The translations under genes and the position numbers were made by a program. From Streptomyces sp. LBL (GTDB taxonomy: Bacteria; Actinomycetota; Actinomycetes; Streptomycetales; Streptomycetaceae), in contig NZ_JARXYX010000011.1 in assembly GCF_029893585.1 (NCBI RefSeq), positions 124,001 through 188,000 on the forward strand: a DNA stretch of 64,000 nucleotides, given 5' to 3'. Shown in pieces: positions 62,719-64,000 of the stretch. The number at the start of each line of letters is the position of its first letter. Position 1 is the first letter of the stretch. A model generated the notes under the pieces. That model saw only the letters and a program-made list of their open reading frames with translations, did not search any database and had not been told where the DNA came from.

Positions 62719-62810
62719 TCCTGGCTCACACACGGATCGGCCGGGGGTCCGGGGGTCGCCCCCCGAAGAAGCACAGCCTCGAGCTCACGGGCAAGGAGTT
62801 GCGGTCATGA
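62715..62810 (+). CDS. 31-codon minicistron 2, repeat-derived
   Basis: Second copy of the same frame with one change (Phe12 to Ser). The start overlaps minicistron 1's stop and the stop overlaps the permease ATG (62807), all as ATGA. The chain keeps the permease coupled to the ATPase despite 180 inserted bases. Confidence 0.45.
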   Translation: MILAHTRIGRGSGGRPPKKHSLELTGKELRS

Positions 62811-63583
62811 CCACCGCCGCCGCCGGTACGTACGCCCCGAAGCCGGGCGCGGCGCCCCTGCCCCGGATGATCGGGGCCCAGGCGGCGCTGGAGACGAAGA
62901 TGCTGCTGCGCAACGGCGAGCAGCTGCTGCTGACGGTCGTGATCCCGGCGCTCCTGCTGTTCCTGTTCAGCTCGGTGGACATCGTGGACACCGGCACCGG
63001 CGAGGCGGTGGACTTCCTCGCCCCCGGCATCCTGGCGCTCGCCGTGATGTCCACGGCGTTCACCGGCCAGGCCATCGCGACGGGCTTCGAGCGCCGCTAC
63101 GGCGTGCTGAAGCGGCTCGCCTCCTCGCCGCTCCCCCGCTGGGGTCTGATGACCGCGAAGACGCTCGCCGTCCTGGTCACCGAGGTCCTCCAGGTGATCC
63201 TGCTGACGGCGATCGCCTTCGCCCTGGGCTGGTCCCCGCACGGCAACCCGCTGGCCGTCCTGCTCCTGCTGGTCCTGGGCACGGCCGCGTTCTCCGGGCT
63301 CGGCCTGCTGATGGCGGGCACGTTGAAGGCGGAGGCGACCCTGGCCGCCGCGAACCTGGTGTTCCTGCTGCTGCTCGTGGGCGGCGGTGTGATCGTGCCG
63401 CTGGAGAAGTTCCCGTCCGGCGCCCAGGACGTCCTCGGCCTGCTGCCGATCTCGGCCCTGTCGGACGGCCTGCGGGACGTGCTCCAGCACGGCGCCGGCA
63501 TGCCCTGGGGCGACCTGGGGATTCTGGCGGTGTGGGCGGTCGCGGGGCTCGGGGTCGCCGGGCGGTTCTTCCGCTGGGAGTAG
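62807..63583 (+). CDS. ABC-2 type transporter permease
   Basis: 258 aa, six helices of the ABC-2 exporter family (LLLTVVIPALLLFLFSSVDI, VDFLAPGILALAVMSTAF, VTEVLQVILLTAIAFALG, VLLLLVLGTAAFSGLGLLM, LVFLLLLVGGGVIVPL, LGILAVWAVAGLGVAGRFF). The P-LEKFPSG loop precedes the last helix, as in DrrB-like proteins. Forms the exporter with the ATPase at 61703. Confidence 0.92.
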   Translation: MTTAAAGTYAPKPGAAPLPRMIGAQAALETKMLLRNGEQLLLTVVIPALLLFLFSSVDIVDTGTGEAVDFLAPGILALAVMSTAFTGQAIATGFERRYGVLKRLASSPLPRWGLMTAKTLAVLVTEVLQVILLTAIAFALGWSPHGNPLAVLLLLVLGTAAFSGLGLLMAGTLKAEATLAAANLVFLLLLVGGGVIVPLEKFPSGAQDVLGLLPISALSDGLRDVLQHGAGMPWGDLGILAVWAVAGLGVAGRFFRWE

Positions 63584-63644
63584 TCGGGCACTCGGGCCGG
63601 CGACGGGGACCCTCGTGAAAGCGTGCACAAGCATGCCCCCTACG

Positions 63645-64000
63645 ATGGAACGCGTGCCCCACGTGACCCGCGCCGACGCCGTAGCGGCCGTCCGCAACCC
63701 TCTTGCCTTCATCGCCGAACGCTGGACCCCGACCTCTCGGACGGTTCAGCGGGCGGCCCTCGCCGCGCTCGTGACGGCGGTGGTCATCGTGGTCACCGGC
63801 GGCGCGGTCCGGCTCACCGGATCCGGGCTCGGCTGCCCGACCTGGCCCAAGTGCACCGACGACTCGCTGACGGCCACCGGCGCGATGGGCTTCCACGGCG
63901 CCATCGAGTTCGGCAACCGGATGCTGACGTACGTGCTGTGCGCCGCGGTCGGCTGGGCGATCATCGCCGCGCGCTCCCAGAAGCCGTACCGGCGCAGCCT
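63645..64000 (+). CDS. ctaA: Haem A synthase CtaA/COX15, partial
   Basis: Runs off the window. The first ~118 aa show helix 1 (AALAALVTAVVIVVTGGAVRL) with the family block GGAVRLTGSGLGCPTWPKC, then GAIEFGNRMLTYVLCAAVGW with the haem-ligand region E-x-x-N-R. It oxidises haem O to haem A for cytochrome aa3. ATG 63645 has no Shine-Dalgarno; an in-frame ATG at 63633 is an alternative. Same strand as the ABC exporter. Confidence 0.88.
   Translation, partial: MERVPHVTRADAVAAVRNPLAFIAERWTPTSRTVQRAALAALVTAVVIVVTGGAVRLTGSGLGCPTWPKCTDDSLTATGAMGFHGAIEFGNRMLTYVLCAAVGWAIIAARSQKPYRRS

Larger units (their letters stand above)
62594..62810. repeat. 92-bp tandem repeat of the ATPase-permease junction
   Basis: Two full 92-bp units (62594-62685, 62686-62777) plus a 33-bp third part (62778-62810). 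Units differ by one base (TTC/TCC). Each has the last ten ATPase codons, GGAG, and ATGA. Each also holds a hairpin: TTCGGGGG-TCGC-CCCCCGAA in unit one, weakened in unit two. Confidence 0.95.

Overview
The window is high-GC actinobacterial chromosome, almost certainly Streptomyces. The signs are GTG/ATG starts joined by 4-nt GTGA/ATGA overlaps, three sugar ABC importers with no ATPase of their own (in Streptomyces these share MsiK), a Tat-exported PhoX behind a PHO box, a TerD protein, a VanJ-like protein and the full actinobacterial SUF operon. No rRNA, tRNA, CRISPR array, integrase or replication origin was seen.

Layout. 0.1-10.6 kb: one long minus-strand carbohydrate operon (GntR regulator, DHDPS-family lyase, IlvD/Edd dehydratase, two permeases, Gfo/Idh/MocA oxidoreductase, DUF6807 protein, GH43 glycosidase, binding lipoprotein), probably for arabinoside/xyloside uptake and oxidative pentose or aldonate breakdown. 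10.8-15 kb: a truncated MFS gene, an unknown protein with TIM-barrel-like features, KdgD, and a divergent uronate dehydrogenase. 15.2-20.2 kb: DeoR regulator, complete importer and zinc alcohol dehydrogenase, probably for a sugar alcohol. 20.4-26.2 kb: a TerD protein, then a LacI-controlled importer with an 18-bp perfect palindrome as candidate operator. 26.3-29.6 kb: ACC deaminase with its GntR regulator, then PhoX. 29.8-41 kb: an orphan IS200/IS605-type end, a secreted nuclease, an ArsR/AHSA1 pair, an MMPL exporter with a LuxR-type two-component system, and two small membrane-associated proteins. 41.4-43.5 kb: lysine genes dapA and dapD.

43.8-54 kb looks like an accessory stretch set between dapD and the suf operon. 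It holds an AbfB-domain protein, an OmpR-type two-component system, a dead D-Ala-D-Ala carboxypeptidase, a VanJ-like protein, decayed GNAT and transposase genes, a secreted protein fusing an S33 alpha/beta-hydrolase to an S1 protease, and an orphan PIN toxin. 54-60.7 kb is sufR-B-D-Rieske-C-S-U-T (minus strand), followed by an AAC(3)-like acetyltransferase, an ABC exporter and the start of ctaA.

The most unusual signal is repeated tandem duplication at gene junctions. At 12.8-13.0 kb, 26.3 kb and 62.6-62.8 kb the duplicated unit contains a Shine-Dalgarno plus a start codon. In two of these places this creates chains of tiny cistrons coupled by GTGA or ATGA overlaps. Other points of interest are the S33-S1 double-protease fusion and the stand-alone omega-RNA-like element next to phoX.
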